Assembly: GCF_001695835.1 (NCBI RefSeq)
Contig: NZ_MBSO01000023.1
Coordinates: forward strand, 345,520-409,519
Direction: 5' to 3'
Source: Ensifer sp. LC11
Lineage (GTDB): Bacteria > Pseudomonadota > Alphaproteobacteria > Rhizobiales > Rhizobiaceae
Length of the DNA stretch: 64,000 nt
This document shows positions 1 through 8,846 of the stretch, in pieces (the stretch's first letter is position 1; the number at the start of each line of letters is the position of its first letter). The notes beneath the pieces were generated by a model that saw only the letters and a program-made list of their open reading frames with translations, had not been told where the DNA came from and searched no databases. The position numbers and the translations under genes were made by a program.

Positions 1-633
1 GGGCGTCGTCACCAGCGTCGCCACGCCCATTACCAGAACGATGGGCAGCAGGAAGCAAAGGACAAGCAGCGCGACCGACGGCACGACCTCGGTCCAGGTC
101 GTCGTGCCGTCGATGTCGCGTGCCACGTCGATATTGATATGGATCTGCATGTCCAAGGGGCCGCCGTCGCGGCGAGATGAAACGGTCGAAGTGATGATCT
201 GGACCCGGCCCGCATCCGTTTCGACATTCCGTAAGACAGCGTCCGGCAGGGTGCCGCCGTCGGGAAAAAGCAATGTCGCGCCGTCCACGCGTTGAAGCAG
301 GTTTCCACCGCTCTCGGCATAGGGCGACGGAACGTCTCCCTGTCGCAGCAGCTGACCGGCGGCGTCCCGGATGACAAACCAGAGATTGGGGTAGGACTGG
401 CGAAGGTCGACGAGCTCTTCGGTCTGCCGCACCGTCAAGGCGCCGTTCGCATCGCGCCCGAGCGCCTGTTCCAGGGCGTCCAGCGCGGCCTCGTTTTCGA
501 CGACGAGGCGCGGCTGAATGATGAAAAGTGTCCCCAGTAGCAGGCCGACGAACACGAAGAGCGTTGCGACCTGAAGCAGGATCAGCCGCCGCACCAGTAT
601 CCATTGCAGGGAGCGAGGCCGGGTCCGGGTCAT
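1..633 (-). CDS. sensor histidine kinase, N-terminal part (cut by window edge)
   Basis: The minus strand is open from an ATG at 633 to the window edge, giving 211 residues. The ATG overlaps the stop of the upstream response regulator (ATGA), so the two are translationally coupled. A hydrophobic segment at about residues 12-34, a roughly 150-residue periplasmic part and a second hydrophobic segment at about 187-208 give the topology of an inner-membrane sensor kinase. The HAMP, phospho-histidine and ATPase parts lie outside the window. The kinase assignment rests on this topology and on the coupled OmpR-type regulator. The signal sensed is unknown. Confidence 0.8.
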   Translation of the reverse strand, partial: MTRTRPRSLQWILVRRLILLQVATLFVFVGLLLGTLFIIQPRLVVENEAALDALEQALGRDANGALTVRQTEELVDLRQSYPNLWFVIRDAAGQLLRQGDVPSPYAESGGNLLQRVDGATLLFPDGGTLPDAVLRNVETDAGRVQIITSTVSSRRDGGPLDMQIHINIDVARDIDGTTTWTEVVPSVALLVLCFLLPIVLVMGVATLVTTP

Positions 634-1304
634 GCCGTCGCGCGCAGGAGATAGCCGAGGTTGCGGATGGCCCTGATCTCGACCCCGGCGCTCACGTCGT
701 CGAGCTTGCGGCGCAGGCGTGAAAGGTGGGAGTCGAGTGCATTGGACTCGATTTCGTCTTCCATGGCGTAGACCGATTCCTCCAGCGTCGTGCGCAGAAC
801 GGTCCGGCCGGGGCGCCGCATCAGAGCCTCGAGCGCGAGGCGCTCCCGCCGCAAGAGATCGAGCGGCTTGTCGTCCACGGCTGCCTCGCGATGGCGAAAA
901 TCATAGGTGAGACGCCCGACCCGGATCTGCTCCGATTTCAGCGAAACCGGTCGCCGGGCAAGCGCCCGCAATCGGGCCATCAGTTCCTCGACGGCAAAGG
1001 GCTTGGCGAGATAGTCGTCGGCACCGGCATCAAGGCCGGTAACCCGGTCGTTGATCGACCCCAACGCCGTCAGCATCAGGATCGGTGCCTCCACGCCGAG
1101 GGCCCGCAGTTTCGGAATGAGGTCCAGACCCTCCCCATCGGGCAGCCGGCGATCGAGCACCACGACGTCATAGGGCCAGAGTTCGGCGACGGCCTCGGCG
1201 TCGGCGAGCGTTGCAACGTGGTCGACGATCACCTGGCGCCGCGCCAAAGCGGCCTTCAGTGCCGAGACCATCTCCGGTTCGTCTTCCAGCAGCAGGATGC
1301 GCAT
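630..1304 (-). CDS. OmpR/PhoB-family response regulator
   Basis: This 224-residue protein has the usual length for the family. Its N-terminal receiver domain (about 1-115) carries acidic residues E7/D8, the phospho-acceptor D51 (VVVLDRRLPDG), T79 and K101 (AKPF). A winged-helix DNA-binding domain follows (about 125-222), ending with the family's LDSHLSRLRRKL and RNLGYLL elements. It is the first gene of a two-gene unit with the sensor kinase whose start overlaps its stop by 4 nt. It should act as a transcription factor phosphorylated by that kinase. Targets cannot be told from the sequence. Confidence 0.93.
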   Translation of the reverse strand: MRILLLEDEPEMVSALKAALARRQVIVDHVATLADAEAVAELWPYDVVVLDRRLPDGEGLDLIPKLRALGVEAPILMLTALGSINDRVTGLDAGADDYLAKPFAVEELMARLRALARRPVSLKSEQIRVGRLTYDFRHREAAVDDKPLDLLRRERLALEALMRRPGRTVLRTTLEESVYAMEDEIESNALDSHLSRLRRKLDDVSAGVEIRAIRNLGYLLRATA

Positions 1305-1376
1305 GCAAGTGCTCCCTCTTCGACCGGCATCGACATGGGCCGCCGGTCCGTCATTGCGCCCGCCCGGTCCGAGGCG

Positions 1377-1757
1377 TCATTCGCATTCCAGTTTCGGCTG
1401 ACGGAAGTTGGTGATGTACCAGCGGCCGTGCTGCATGCGCGCGTAGAAGGTGTAGAAACATTCCTGCTCTTCGACGTAGCCCGGTGTCGAGTATTCCTCG
1501 TAGCGCATTCCGCGCCGGGTGTCTCTGATTTCGCCACTGGACGTGCCGGACACCACATTCGTCGAGATCTTGCGCCATTGATAGGCCCTCTCGTTCCAGC
1601 CAAGATCAAGGACGTTGGTGGGCGGGCCGTAGTCGATGATGACGGATTCGACCGGCTGCCCGATGTAGTTTTTCATCGTATCGGATGCGCAACTGGCAAG
1701 GAAAATGGTGGCGGCGGCAAGGCAAGTAAGGGCGCGACGGCCTTTGCTGAAGAACAT
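1377..1757 (-). CDS. small predicted outer-membrane or periplasmic lipoprotein
   Basis: From the ATG at 1757 the protein has 126 residues. It starts with a basic, hydrophobic signal sequence ending in a lipobox (FLASC, Cys23), so it is probably lipidated and cut by signal peptidase II. The frame stays open to an ATG at 1835, but the extra 26 residues would sit in front of a good signal sequence, so I prefer 1757. The mature part contains IGQPVESVIIDYGPP and YGPP-type elements seen in small alphaproteobacterial lipoproteins, and several aromatic residues. Function is not recognised. It stands alone upstream of the two-component pair on the same strand. Confidence 0.7.
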   Translation of the reverse strand: MFFSKGRRALTCLAAATIFLASCASDTMKNYIGQPVESVIIDYGPPTNVLDLGWNERAYQWRKISTNVVSGTSSGEIRDTRRGMRYEEYSTPGYVEEQECFYTFYARMQHGRWYITNFRQPKLECE

Positions 1758-1981
1758 GAGGGCTCTCGGTCTCTTCCACGGCGTCGCGCATACCCATGAA
1801 CGCGCGCAGGCCGTCGTGGTGTTGATTGCCTGCATCGCGGATCCACTGCGAATCCAAGGCGATCAAGCGATAGACCGGCAGCTAAAGCGTCAAGATTACA
1901 GGAACATTGCGCGGAAGCCCGGCGTGGTCTGCGGCGACCGTTCTTTGGTAAGAACCCGGGCGGGAAAGCAATCAGGGCTCG

Positions 1982-2293
1982 TCAGGCAGCGCGGTCTGCA
2001 GGTCTCCCGGACGCCGGTGCCTTGGGATCCGCTGCGTATATCAGGCCCGGCTGTACGATCCATTCGCCGGGCCGCAGCGCCAATACGTCGAAACCGCCAC
2101 TTGGCAGCCGTGGCGCAACGCCGACGAAGCGGTAGCGCAAACCATCGTGGTCGATCACCATCTCGCGAATTGGCTGGCCGGCGAGGAAGCCGATCACGGC
2201 GCCTTCCTGTTGGATATCCGCCAGCACAAAATACTCGGTCGGCAAGCGGCGGCTCGCCTTGGCGGTGAGTTTGAACCCGTTCTTGAATTTCAT
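1982..2293 (-). CDS. hypothetical protein, 103 aa
   Basis: This is a small soluble-looking protein with no signal peptide or membrane segment. It begins with a Lys-rich stretch (MKFKNGFKLTAKASRR). A compact alternating pattern of hydrophobic and charged residues follows, with phrases such as YRFVGVAPRL that suggest a small beta-rich fold. I do not recognise the family. Opposing open frames exist, but this one has balanced amino-acid composition and an ATG start. There is no operon partner. Confidence 0.5.
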   Translation of the reverse strand: MKFKNGFKLTAKASRRLPTEYFVLADIQQEGAVIGFLAGQPIREMVIDHDGLRYRFVGVAPRLPSGGFDVLALRPGEWIVQPGLIYAADPKAPASGRPADRAA

Positions 2294-2667
2294 TGTCTTG
2301 CTCGTTGTGGGCCGCTTCTATGGAGCCGGACAGGGCCGGTGCCGATCAACGCCTGTACTCTTTTGAATTCTAACGGTCCTGGGGCCGCGCGGCTGATATC
2401 CCGCTGGCGGAGGTCAGGCCAATGACTGCAACGGTGAACCGTGCCGCGTGCCCGGTTGCGTTCCGGACGACGCGGCGCGTCTCAAGCCATCGAAAAGCGG
2501 CGTCATGAAGGCAGGCACCGGAATGGCGCACCCGGCTCTGTCTTCATCGGCGGCGACACTGCCTTCCATTCTCAGATGGAGCCACGGATCGATGTCTGAA
2601 ATCGCTTGGGAAAGTAGCGCGGCGGCATAAGGAAAACGTCAGGTCGCGCAGGAAGCTTCGTGCGTCG
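2294..2667. other. intergenic stretch, nothing recognised
   Basis: There are 374 nt without a convincing gene. A 60-residue frame at 2448-2630 (+) has no ribosome site and a low-complexity Ser/Ala composition. I see no strong hairpin, repeat or promoter match. Confidence 0.4.
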
Positions 2668-3435
2668 TCAGCACAGCATCACATTTCGGGCGGCGTGGGG
2701 TGCGCCTCCAAACAGCGGGGTCAGCGTCGGTTCGGACAGCAGAAACCCTTGAACGTGGCTTGCGCCGGCTGCCCGCGCGGTTTCGAATTGTTCATAAGTT
2801 TCAACGCCTTCGACAACCACGACCGGGGCGACGCAAGTTGCGAGACCAACCATGTGCAAGAGGAAGCGCTTTGCCTCGCTGCGGCCGAGCCTCAGAAAGA
2901 AGCCGTCGATCTTCACGATGTCGACGGGTAGGGACAAAAGCGCCTCCGGGGTGGAGAACCCGGTTCCAAAGTCGTCGACGGCAACCCGGTAGCCGAGATC
3001 GCGCAGAGCTTGAAGAAATTTGCCTGCGGCCGGGTGGGCGGAAATCGGCAGACTTTCCGTCAGCTCGAGCACGAGGCGAGGGGCAAGCCATGCATTTGCA
3101 AACAAAAGATCGAAGAGAAGCGCCCTGTTGCGCTCGTCGGAAATGTTCGCGGCGGAAATGTTGCAGCCGAGATCACCGGATGGGTGGCACGCCAGCCAAT
3201 CAAAGGCGAGGGCGAGCATATGCCGGTCAAGTGCCGCGACGCGGCCGGTCGCCTCCAGATAGCCGATGAACTCGCTGGCCGTCATGATCTCGCCATCCGG
3301 TTTGACGAGCCGCCCCAGACATTCCGAGTAAAGGACCTGGCCGACATCGGTGACGCAATTGACGTGTTGGAGCGAAAAGCCGACCCGGCCGTGCTTTGCC
3401 GCATGGTCGAAAACGTCAAGAACGCGATCGTACAT
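2668..3435 (-). CDS. EAL-domain protein, probable c-di-GMP phosphodiesterase
   Basis: From the ATG at 3435 the protein is 255 residues and is essentially one EAL domain. A TTG four codons upstream is an alternative start. Visible landmarks are E38 in ECL (in place of EAL), N92 (CNISAANI), E124/E127 (ELTES), D154-D155 (DDFGTGFS), K175 (KIDG), E209 (VEGVET) and a QGFLLSEP segment. These match the metal- and substrate-binding residues of active EAL phosphodiesterases, so hydrolysis of c-di-GMP to pGpG is likely. The Ala to Cys change in the signature leaves the catalytic Glu in place. There is no sensory or membrane domain and no partner gene. Confidence 0.85.
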   Translation of the reverse strand: MYDRVLDVFDHAAKHGRVGFSLQHVNCVTDVGQVLYSECLGRLVKPDGEIMTASEFIGYLEATGRVAALDRHMLALAFDWLACHPSGDLGCNISAANISDERNRALLFDLLFANAWLAPRLVLELTESLPISAHPAAGKFLQALRDLGYRVAVDDFGTGFSTPEALLSLPVDIVKIDGFFLRLGRSEAKRFLLHMVGLATCVAPVVVVEGVETYEQFETARAAGASHVQGFLLSEPTLTPLFGGAPHAARNVMLC

Positions 3436-3509
3436 CTGGAGATCCAAGAGATTGGCCCGAAGCCGGTTGTGCGGCCGGCGGCCGCACCCGGCCGCCGGTC
3501 GTTCGTTCT

Positions 3510-4259
3510 TTATTGTGCCGGCTCGGCTTCGGGGTCGACGGCTTCAGGGTCGTCGACGTCGACGTCCAAAGCCGGTGGCGGAAGCGTGTTGCGGATATCA
3601 TCGATCTTGCCGATTGCCGGCCCGACGCCGAGAATGCCCTTGGCTTCATCGACCATGTCGTCGGTGACCACACCATCCTTGGTGAAGCTGGCAAGCGCCT
3701 CGCGCAGAGCTTCGTCACTCAGCGCCGGATCCGTGGGGATTGCGTCGACGCCATTCTCGGCCTCGAATTCCGCATAGGCGATCGCATAGGCCGAAACCGC
3801 AGCCATCTTTGGGTCATTCGAGTTGAGGTAGGCATGATAATTACGGTTGAGCGAGCGGAAGCCTGGAGTGGGCCCAGGCGTGACGACCGGATCAAGCAGC
3901 GGGTCCGAGACCACAGGAGCCGATTTGGCGACCTTTTCGGTCTTGGCCGGCTTGGAGGTCTTTGCCTTGCTGCTGGATTTCTGCGACCGGTGGAGCGATT
4001 TTCCACCGGACTTGTCGCTTTTCGTTCCCTTGCTTGCGCGCGTATTGTCGGATTTTCCGTGGGCGGAACCACCGTCACGGTTGCTGCCGTGACCGCCGCC
4101 GTTGCCACCGCCATTGCCGCCTCCTCCGCCGCCGCCGCCACCGCCGTTACCGTCCTTGGCGTAAGCGGCGTCAATCGGCCAAAGGGTACCGCCCGCCAAG
4201 GGCGCGACCGCCAGCGTCAGAGCCATCATGCTCCGGGCGACGATTTTTTTGATAGCCAT
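3510..4259 (-). CDS. exported Gly-rich protein next to a two-component system
   Basis: I chose the ATG at 4259 because GGAG lies a few bases upstream and a clean Sec signal peptide follows (residues 1-34, cleavage after AYA). The frame is open to 4370. The mature 215 residues begin with a Gly/Asn tract (about 37-56), then a Ser/Lys-rich linker (about 60-120), then an acidic C-terminal domain with repeated Asp/Pro. The C-terminal part resembles small conserved rhizobial exported proteins of unknown function. It is divergent from the adjacent sensor kinase. A second exported Gly-rich gene lies on the other side of that kinase/regulator pair at 6714-7175. Confidence 0.75.
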   Translation of the reverse strand: MAIKKIVARSMMALTLAVAPLAGGTLWPIDAAYAKDGNGGGGGGGGGGNGGGNGGGHGSNRDGGSAHGKSDNTRASKGTKSDKSGGKSLHRSQKSSSKAKTSKPAKTEKVAKSAPVVSDPLLDPVVTPGPTPGFRSLNRNYHAYLNSNDPKMAAVSAYAIAYAEFEAENGVDAIPTDPALSDEALREALASFTKDGVVTDDMVDEAKGILGVGPAIGKIDDIRNTLPPPALDVDVDDPEAVDPEAEPAQ

Positions 4260-4440
4260 AGGGATCTCCATGTATTCAACGTCTTGCTTCCCTTCGCGGA
4301 CCGAGGGAGCCGGTTTTGATTTGGCGAGGATATCGTTGGGCGGAAACCGGTGCCATCGGCCCCCGACCATTGCTGCCCTGCCTAGGACTTAGGTCTGAGC
4401 AAAGGGCCTCAAAGGTCCGACCGGGAGGGCAACCGGGGCG

Positions 4441-5919
4441 ATGCGATTGACCGTCCTTTGGGAGTGGTTAGGGTGGCGCGGCCTTGCTACAATCGTCGCG
4501 CCGCACGCGAGCCGGCGGCCCGATCCGAGAGACCTGGTGCACGTCAACAAACTCATCACCCGCTGGAATTCTCAATCTCTCGCCACGCAGTTCCTGCTCA
4601 TCGGGGGCGTGGTCGCTGCTGGCGCCATGCTTTTGGTCGGCGCCTTCGTTTCCAACCGCATCGAGGATGCGGTGACGCAAAACTCTGCCGCAACGACGGC
4701 ACTCTATGTCGACAGCGTGATCGCGCCGCTATTGCCTGACATGCAGAAGAACGAGGTGCTCGACGAGACCGTTGCGCGCGCGCTCGACGAGACGCTCGGC
4801 CAGGGCGCGCTCGGCGATCGGTTGCTGACGTTCCGGCTCTGGCGGGCTGATGGCACCGTGCTTTACTCAAACGATCAGGCGACAATCGGCAAGAAGGCCG
4901 AGCTTGGGGATGAGTTGCATATGGCGTTCTCCGGCAAGATGGTCGCGCGTTTCGACCAGGCGGGAGATGTCGGGGAAGGGCGGGCCGGTACGCCGGCGCT
5001 CGCAATCTACAATCCGGTGCTGCAGCCCTGGTCCGGGCAGGTGGTCGCCGTCTCGGAGTTTCATGAAGTCGCCAACGATTTTCAGCAGAGCCTCAACCGG
5101 GCTCGTCTTCATACCTGGCTGGCGGTTGCCGCCTTCACGCTTGCCTTCTTCGTCATCCTGTCGGCCATCGTCCTGCGCGGAAGCAAGACGATCGAGAGCC
5201 AGCGCCATGCTCTCAAGCAGCGCGTCGACGAGCTTTCGGCATTGCTTGCGCAGAACGAGACCTTGCGCGGCCGCCTCCAACGGGCGTCCCAGCGCACGAC
5301 GGCGCTGAACGAGAGTTATCTGAGGCGGATCGGCGCCGATCTGCACGACGGTCCCGCACAACTCGTAGCCTATGCGTCTCTGCGGCTGGACAGCGAGGCC
5401 CTGAGGAACAACCGAACTCCGGCTGCCGTCCGCCAGCGCGAGGTTGACGCGATCAGGGCGCGCCTCGACGAGGCAATGCAGGAAATCAGGACGATCTGCG
5501 GAGGCCTGGTCCTGCCGCAGATCGAAGCGGCCGGGCTTTCCGAAATTCTGCAGCGCAGCGTCAAGGCCCATCAACAGCGCACGGGCTCGGCCGTCGAACT
5601 TTCCTTGACCAATCCTCCCGACCGCCTGTCACAGGCCGCGAAGATCTGCATATACCGTTTCGTGCAGGAGACGCTCAACAATGGGTTTCGCCATGCCGAC
5701 GGCGTCGGCCAACGGGTCGCGCAGTGGGTGGATGGCGATCGCGTCACGATCGAGGTCGCCGATGCCGGTCCCGGTTTCGATCCGGACAAGGTTCAACCGG
5801 CCAGTCTCGGTCTTGCGGGCCTGAGGGAACGGATCGAAAGTCTTGGCGGAACATTCGAACTTATTGTCGATGCCAGCGGGACGACCGTTCGCATGACCAC
5901 CAGCATCAAGGAGATTTGA
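4441..5919 (+). CDS. NarL/DesK-type sensor histidine kinase
   Basis: This 492-residue membrane kinase has a first membrane segment at about residues 50-70 and a periplasmic sensor region at about 71-222. A second membrane segment lies at about 223-245, followed by a coiled linker, a HisKA_3 dimerisation/phosphoacceptor domain with H302 (LHDGPAQ) and a C-terminal ATPase domain with [10 protein letters not shown] (N box) and DAGPGFDP (G1 box). It should phosphorylate the regulator 5 nt downstream. ATG 4441 has GGGAGGG 11 nt upstream. GTG 4537 is an in-frame alternative that would remove 32 non-conserved-looking residues. The ligand is unknown. Confidence 0.92.
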   Translation: MRLTVLWEWLGWRGLATIVAPHASRRPDPRDLVHVNKLITRWNSQSLATQFLLIGGVVAAGAMLLVGAFVSNRIEDAVTQNSAATTALYVDSVIAPLLPDMQKNEVLDETVARALDETLGQGALGDRLLTFRLWRADGTVLYSNDQATIGKKAELGDELHMAFSGKMVARFDQAGDVGEGRAGTPALAIYNPVLQPWSGQVVAVSEFHEVANDFQQSLNRARLHTWLAVAAFTLAFFVILSAIVLRGSKTIESQRHALKQRVDELSALLAQNETLRGRLQRASQRTTALNESYLRRIGADLHDGPAQLVAYASLRLDSEALRNNRTPAAVRQREVDAIRARLDEAMQEIRTICGGLVLPQIEAAGLSEILQRSVKAHQQRTGSAVELSLTNPPDRLSQAAKICIYRFVQETLNNGFRHADGVGQRVAQWVDGDRVTIEVADAGPGFDPDKVQPASLGLAGLRERIESLGGTFELIVDASGTTVRMTTSIKEI

Positions 5920-5924
5920 CGATC

Positions 5925-6569
5925 ATGGTGACAGGAATACGCGTTGCCGTCGTTGATGATCATCCCTTGTTTCGCGAGGGGGTCACCCGGAGCCTGTCGG
6001 AAATCGACGGGTTCGAGATCGTCGCGGAGGGCAGTTCGAAGGATGATGCGGTCAGGATTGCCGGCTCGCTCGGGCCGGACGTGATGCTGATGGACATATC
6101 GATGCCCGGTGGCGGGCTTGAGGCGATACCGGCAATTCTCGACATTGCTCCGTCACAGAAGATCATCATGCTCACCGTTTCTGAAGACGGCGACGACGTA
6201 ACGGTGGCGCTCGACCGCGGCGCCACCGGCTATGTGCTCAAAGGGGTCGGCGCGACAGCGCTCGCCGACGTGATCCGCACGGTCGCTGCCGGCGAACGCT
6301 ACGTGGCGCCTACTCTGTCCGCCAAGCTTCTTTCCAGCCGAAACGGCCCGGCCGCATCCGGCAAATCCGGCCTCGTTGCCAGTCTCACCCCTCGGGAAAA
6401 AGAGGTTCTGCACTTGGTGGCGGCGGGTATGAGCAACAAGCATGTCGCAATCGAACTGGATCTGCAGGAAAAGACGGTAAAGCACCACATGACGCAGATC
6501 ATGACAAAACTGGGCGTCGCCAACCGCACCGAGGCGGCCATGGTGCTGCGCGATTCACGCGAGGCATAA
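5925..6569 (+). CDS. NarL/LuxR-family response regulator
   Basis: The protein is 214 residues from ATG 5925, preceded by AAGGAG at 5909-5914 inside the end of the kinase gene. The receiver domain has D11/D12, phospho-acceptor D57 (LMDISMP), a Thr (IIMLT) and Lys (YVLKG). The C-terminal LuxR-type helix-turn-helix carries the [19 protein letters not shown] signature. It forms an operon with the kinase and is the DNA-binding output of that pair. The two flanking Gly-rich exported proteins are possible targets, which is inference from position only. Confidence 0.95.
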   Translation: MVTGIRVAVVDDHPLFREGVTRSLSEIDGFEIVAEGSSKDDAVRIAGSLGPDVMLMDISMPGGGLEAIPAILDIAPSQKIIMLTVSEDGDDVTVALDRGATGYVLKGVGATALADVIRTVAAGERYVAPTLSAKLLSSRNGPAASGKSGLVASLTPREKEVLHLVAAGMSNKHVAIELDLQEKTVKHHMTQIMTKLGVANRTEAAMVLRDSREA

Positions 6570-6713
6570 CGCAATTTCGCGGAGAATCCGCAACGCGCTC
6601 TGACCTTTGGCGTTTACGGTCGGCCGGGTCGCTTTCGCTGCACTGACTGCTGCGAAAGCGACGGAGCCAACATTTGATGCTCTGGGTGGAAGTGTTCGAC
6701 TGAACGCCTGGCG

Positions 6714-7175
6714 CTAGGGCGCGAGCGACTGCAGGCGTTGAATGTCGGCTGATGTCGCGCGGCGATCAATGATGGTGCGCCCGCGTGCATCCTTCATGAT
6801 GTAGCGCCCCTTTCTGATCACTTCACTGATGCCGCCCTTGTGGCGAACGCCCACGTCACCGTCATCGTCCAGGCCGATTGAAGCGCGCGACGCTTTCGAG
6901 TTGCCGCCGGAACGATTGCCGCTTGAGCTGCTGTTTCCCTTCCCTCCACTGTTGCCACCACCGCTGTTGCCACCGCCGTTGCCGCCTCCGCCACTGCTAC
7001 CGCCACCGCCGTTTCCGCCGCCTCCACCATTACTCCCTCCGCCTTCGTTCTTGGCAAGGGCAACGGTCTCGGTGACTGCGATCCCGTCGGCGGTTACGGT
7101 GAGCCGGTAAGGCAAGCTGGTCGCCAATAGAAAAACCGCCGCCCAGAAGAGTGCGGTAAAAAACGTTCGGGGCAT
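6714..7175 (-). CDS. second exported Gly/Ser-rich protein
   Basis: From ATG 7175 the protein is 153 residues. An in-frame TTG at 7187 is the alternative start. A hydrophobic N-terminus (about 6-22) looks like a signal peptide or anchor. A Gly/Asn/Ser tract follows (about 46-90). The basic C-terminal domain ends in ISEVIRKGRYIMKDARGR and a YIMKD-type conserved-looking stretch. It shares its layout (signal, Gly tract, short charged domain) with the 3510-4259 product and faces the regulator gene tail to tail. The function is unknown; a role in the cell surface or in sensing by the neighbouring kinase is inference. Confidence 0.7.
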   Translation of the reverse strand: MPRTFFTALFWAAVFLLATSLPYRLTVTADGIAVTETVALAKNEGGGSNGGGGGNGGGGSSGGGGNGGGNSGGGNSGGKGNSSSSGNRSGGNSKASRASIGLDDDGDVGVRHKGGISEVIRKGRYIMKDARGRTIIDRRATSADIQRLQSLAP

Positions 7176-7546
7176 GGCGATGCTCAAACCTCTGGGATCC
7201 CATTTGCGCGCCCGGCAGACGCGGCCCGTCGCCGGTTTGGCGACAGGAAAGCTCGACTTTGCCCACGGCCGGCATGAGCAGTCAACGTGTGTCTGACGCG
7301 ATCGGCCGGGACCGGACCTTTCCCCGAGTGCGGCCAGACATTCGTCGGAGCTTCATAGGACCAAGGTCCGTGGTTGCAGATCCGGGTCCGGCTGGTGTCC
7401 GCCGCTTCGTTGTACGAGGAGCGGAGCAATCCGCCAGGGCCGCGAATTTACGGTATGCTGATTATATCGTTTCATTTGGCCATATTCTCGACACCGAGAT
7501 CGGTGACGTCTCCCGGTAAGCTGGGAAACACCCGGCGCTCATCGAG

Positions 7547-7590
7547 CGCCCGCCCTTGCGTCTTGTTCGGGATGCGGGGGCGGGCGTTTT
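7547..7590 (+). terminator. strong hairpin followed by TTTT
   Basis: The arms at 7547-7555 and 7578-7586 are a perfect 9-bp GC-rich inverted repeat (CGCCCGCCC / GGGCGGGCG). An inner 5-bp helix (GCGTC / GATGC) extends it and TTTT follows at 7587-7590. This looks like a rho-independent terminator for plus-strand transcription. No convincing plus-strand gene precedes it. The 7176-7613 gap otherwise shows only an AT-rich patch at 7461-7470. It may end a short untranslated RNA, or the leader of the downstream gene. Confidence 0.55.
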
Positions 7591-7613
7591 GCGCCTATCG
7601 AAAGTTCATTCAC

Positions 7614-8762
7614 TTGTCACACGACAATCCGCCCGGGCATGTCAAGAAACGAATTGTGCTGCATTTCCCTGGCTTCGAACCGCTGGATGCCGCCAAGCAT
7701 CAGGCGCGTTACCAGCGATCAGCGCTGAAGACCGCCAAGCTGCAGGACTTCGCCGTCCAGGTAGGGACCGTGCATGCCGATGGGCGCAACCGCTATTTCG
7801 ACGTCGAGAGCGAAGGTCCCGACTGGCAGACGGCGAGCCGGGTCTACATGTTCGACCACGACGACCTTGTGAGAAATCTGAACGACCGACCGACGCTAAC
7901 GAGAATGGCCACCGGTTTCCTGAGCGCGGCTCGGGTCGTATGGGAAGGTGGCGCGCTGGCCTACTTTCGCCATGCGTGGCGCTTCGGTCTGTTCTTCGTC
8001 TTTCCGTTTTTGCTGGTGATCATCGGGCTGGCCCTGAGTGTGCTGATCGGCACGGCGCCCTATTGGCTGGCGCTCGAGCCATCGTTGCTGGTCCTGAGCG
8101 CGATTGTCGCCTACCTGGTGTTCTTCAAGCTCTTTCTTCCTTGGTCGGAACGGTGGCATACCTTGCATCTCTTTGCCGATTGGGAACTGGCCGTTGCCGT
8201 GGCAAGCCTGGAAAAACCCTATTTCAAGCAATGGGCTGAGGATTGCGCAGCATCGGTTCGAATTGCCCTTGAAGAGCCCGCCGACGAATATGTGATCAGC
8301 TCCCACAGCATGGGATCCAGTATCGCCGCACAGGTGATCGGCGCGTTGGTCGAGAGGGAGCCTGGCCTGTTCGAGGGCAAGCGCGTCGTTTTCGTCACGC
8401 TCGGCGGAGCGATCCTGCAATGTGCGCTGCTGCGTTGCGCCGACGTCCTGCGGGCCCGTGTCGGTGCCATTGCCCGCGTCAGGGACATCTTCTGGTTCGA
8501 CGTGCAATGCCTGACAGACGCGATCAATTTCTATCGATGCCAGGTCGTCGCGCTGACGGGACATCACGATGCACCGCAGCCGCCGATCGTTTTCATCCGG
8601 GTCAAGCACCTGCTTTCCCCGGAGCGCTATCGCCGGATAAGGCGCGACTTCCTTCGGGTGCATCGCCAGTATGTGCTTGATGCCGATGTTCCCGCGAGTT
8701 TCGATTTCACGATGATGACTGCCGGGCCGCTGCCGGCGGCATCCTTTGCCAGCCCTTCGTGA
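7614..8762 (+). CDS. membrane-associated alpha/beta-hydrolase-like protein
   Basis: The frame is open upstream to 7374, but a terminator-like hairpin at 7547-7590 lies inside that extension, and recognisable protein begins near RIVLHFPGF. I therefore start at TTG 7614 (382 residues), with modest confidence. Two membrane helices sit at about residues 118-165 (GLFFVFPFLLVIIGLALSVL and a second one). A serine-hydrolase-like nucleophile element (SSHSMGSS, Ser codon 8307-8309) follows in the C-terminal half. This matches a rhizobial family of membrane hydrolase-like proteins whose substrate is not known. It is a single gene, convergent with the polyol operon. Confidence 0.7.
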   Translation: MSHDNPPGHVKKRIVLHFPGFEPLDAAKHQARYQRSALKTAKLQDFAVQVGTVHADGRNRYFDVESEGPDWQTASRVYMFDHDDLVRNLNDRPTLTRMATGFLSAARVVWEGGALAYFRHAWRFGLFFVFPFLLVIIGLALSVLIGTAPYWLALEPSLLVLSAIVAYLVFFKLFLPWSERWHTLHLFADWELAVAVASLEKPYFKQWAEDCAASVRIALEEPADEYVISSHSMGSSIAAQVIGALVEREPGLFEGKRVVFVTLGGAILQCALLRCADVLRARVGAIARVRDIFWFDVQCLTDAINFYRCQVVALTGHHDAPQPPIVFIRVKHLLSPERYRRIRRDFLRVHRQYVLDADVPASFDFTMMTAGPLPAASFASPS

Positions 8763-8797
8763 GGTTGCCCAATTCGTCATCGGTGCCGGAGCGGAGA

Positions 8798-8819
8798 CAG
8801 CCCGGCCAAGGCCGGGCTG
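8798..8819. terminator. 10-bp perfect hairpin between convergent genes
   Basis: CAGCCCGGCC at 8798-8807 and GGCCGGGCTG at 8810-8819 form a perfect stem with a 2-nt centre in the 84-nt gap between two convergent genes. There is no T run on either side. It is either a bidirectional terminator lacking the U tract or a REP-like palindrome. Confidence 0.45.
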
Positions 8820-8846
8820 ATATCGTGACTCGCGTGCGCGGGCGTC

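Noticed and set aside
6714..7175. Gly-rich reading frames taken as PE-PGRS-like or collagen-like genes
   Set aside because: The Gly tract is short (about 45 residues), lacks a GXY period, and is flanked by signal and charged domains. I call it only an exported Gly-rich protein.
7374..7613. N-terminal 80-residue extension of the membrane hydrolase
   Set aside because: It contains a strong terminator-like hairpin and has Ser/Arg-rich, unconserved-looking composition. The conserved-looking protein begins near RIVLHFPGF.
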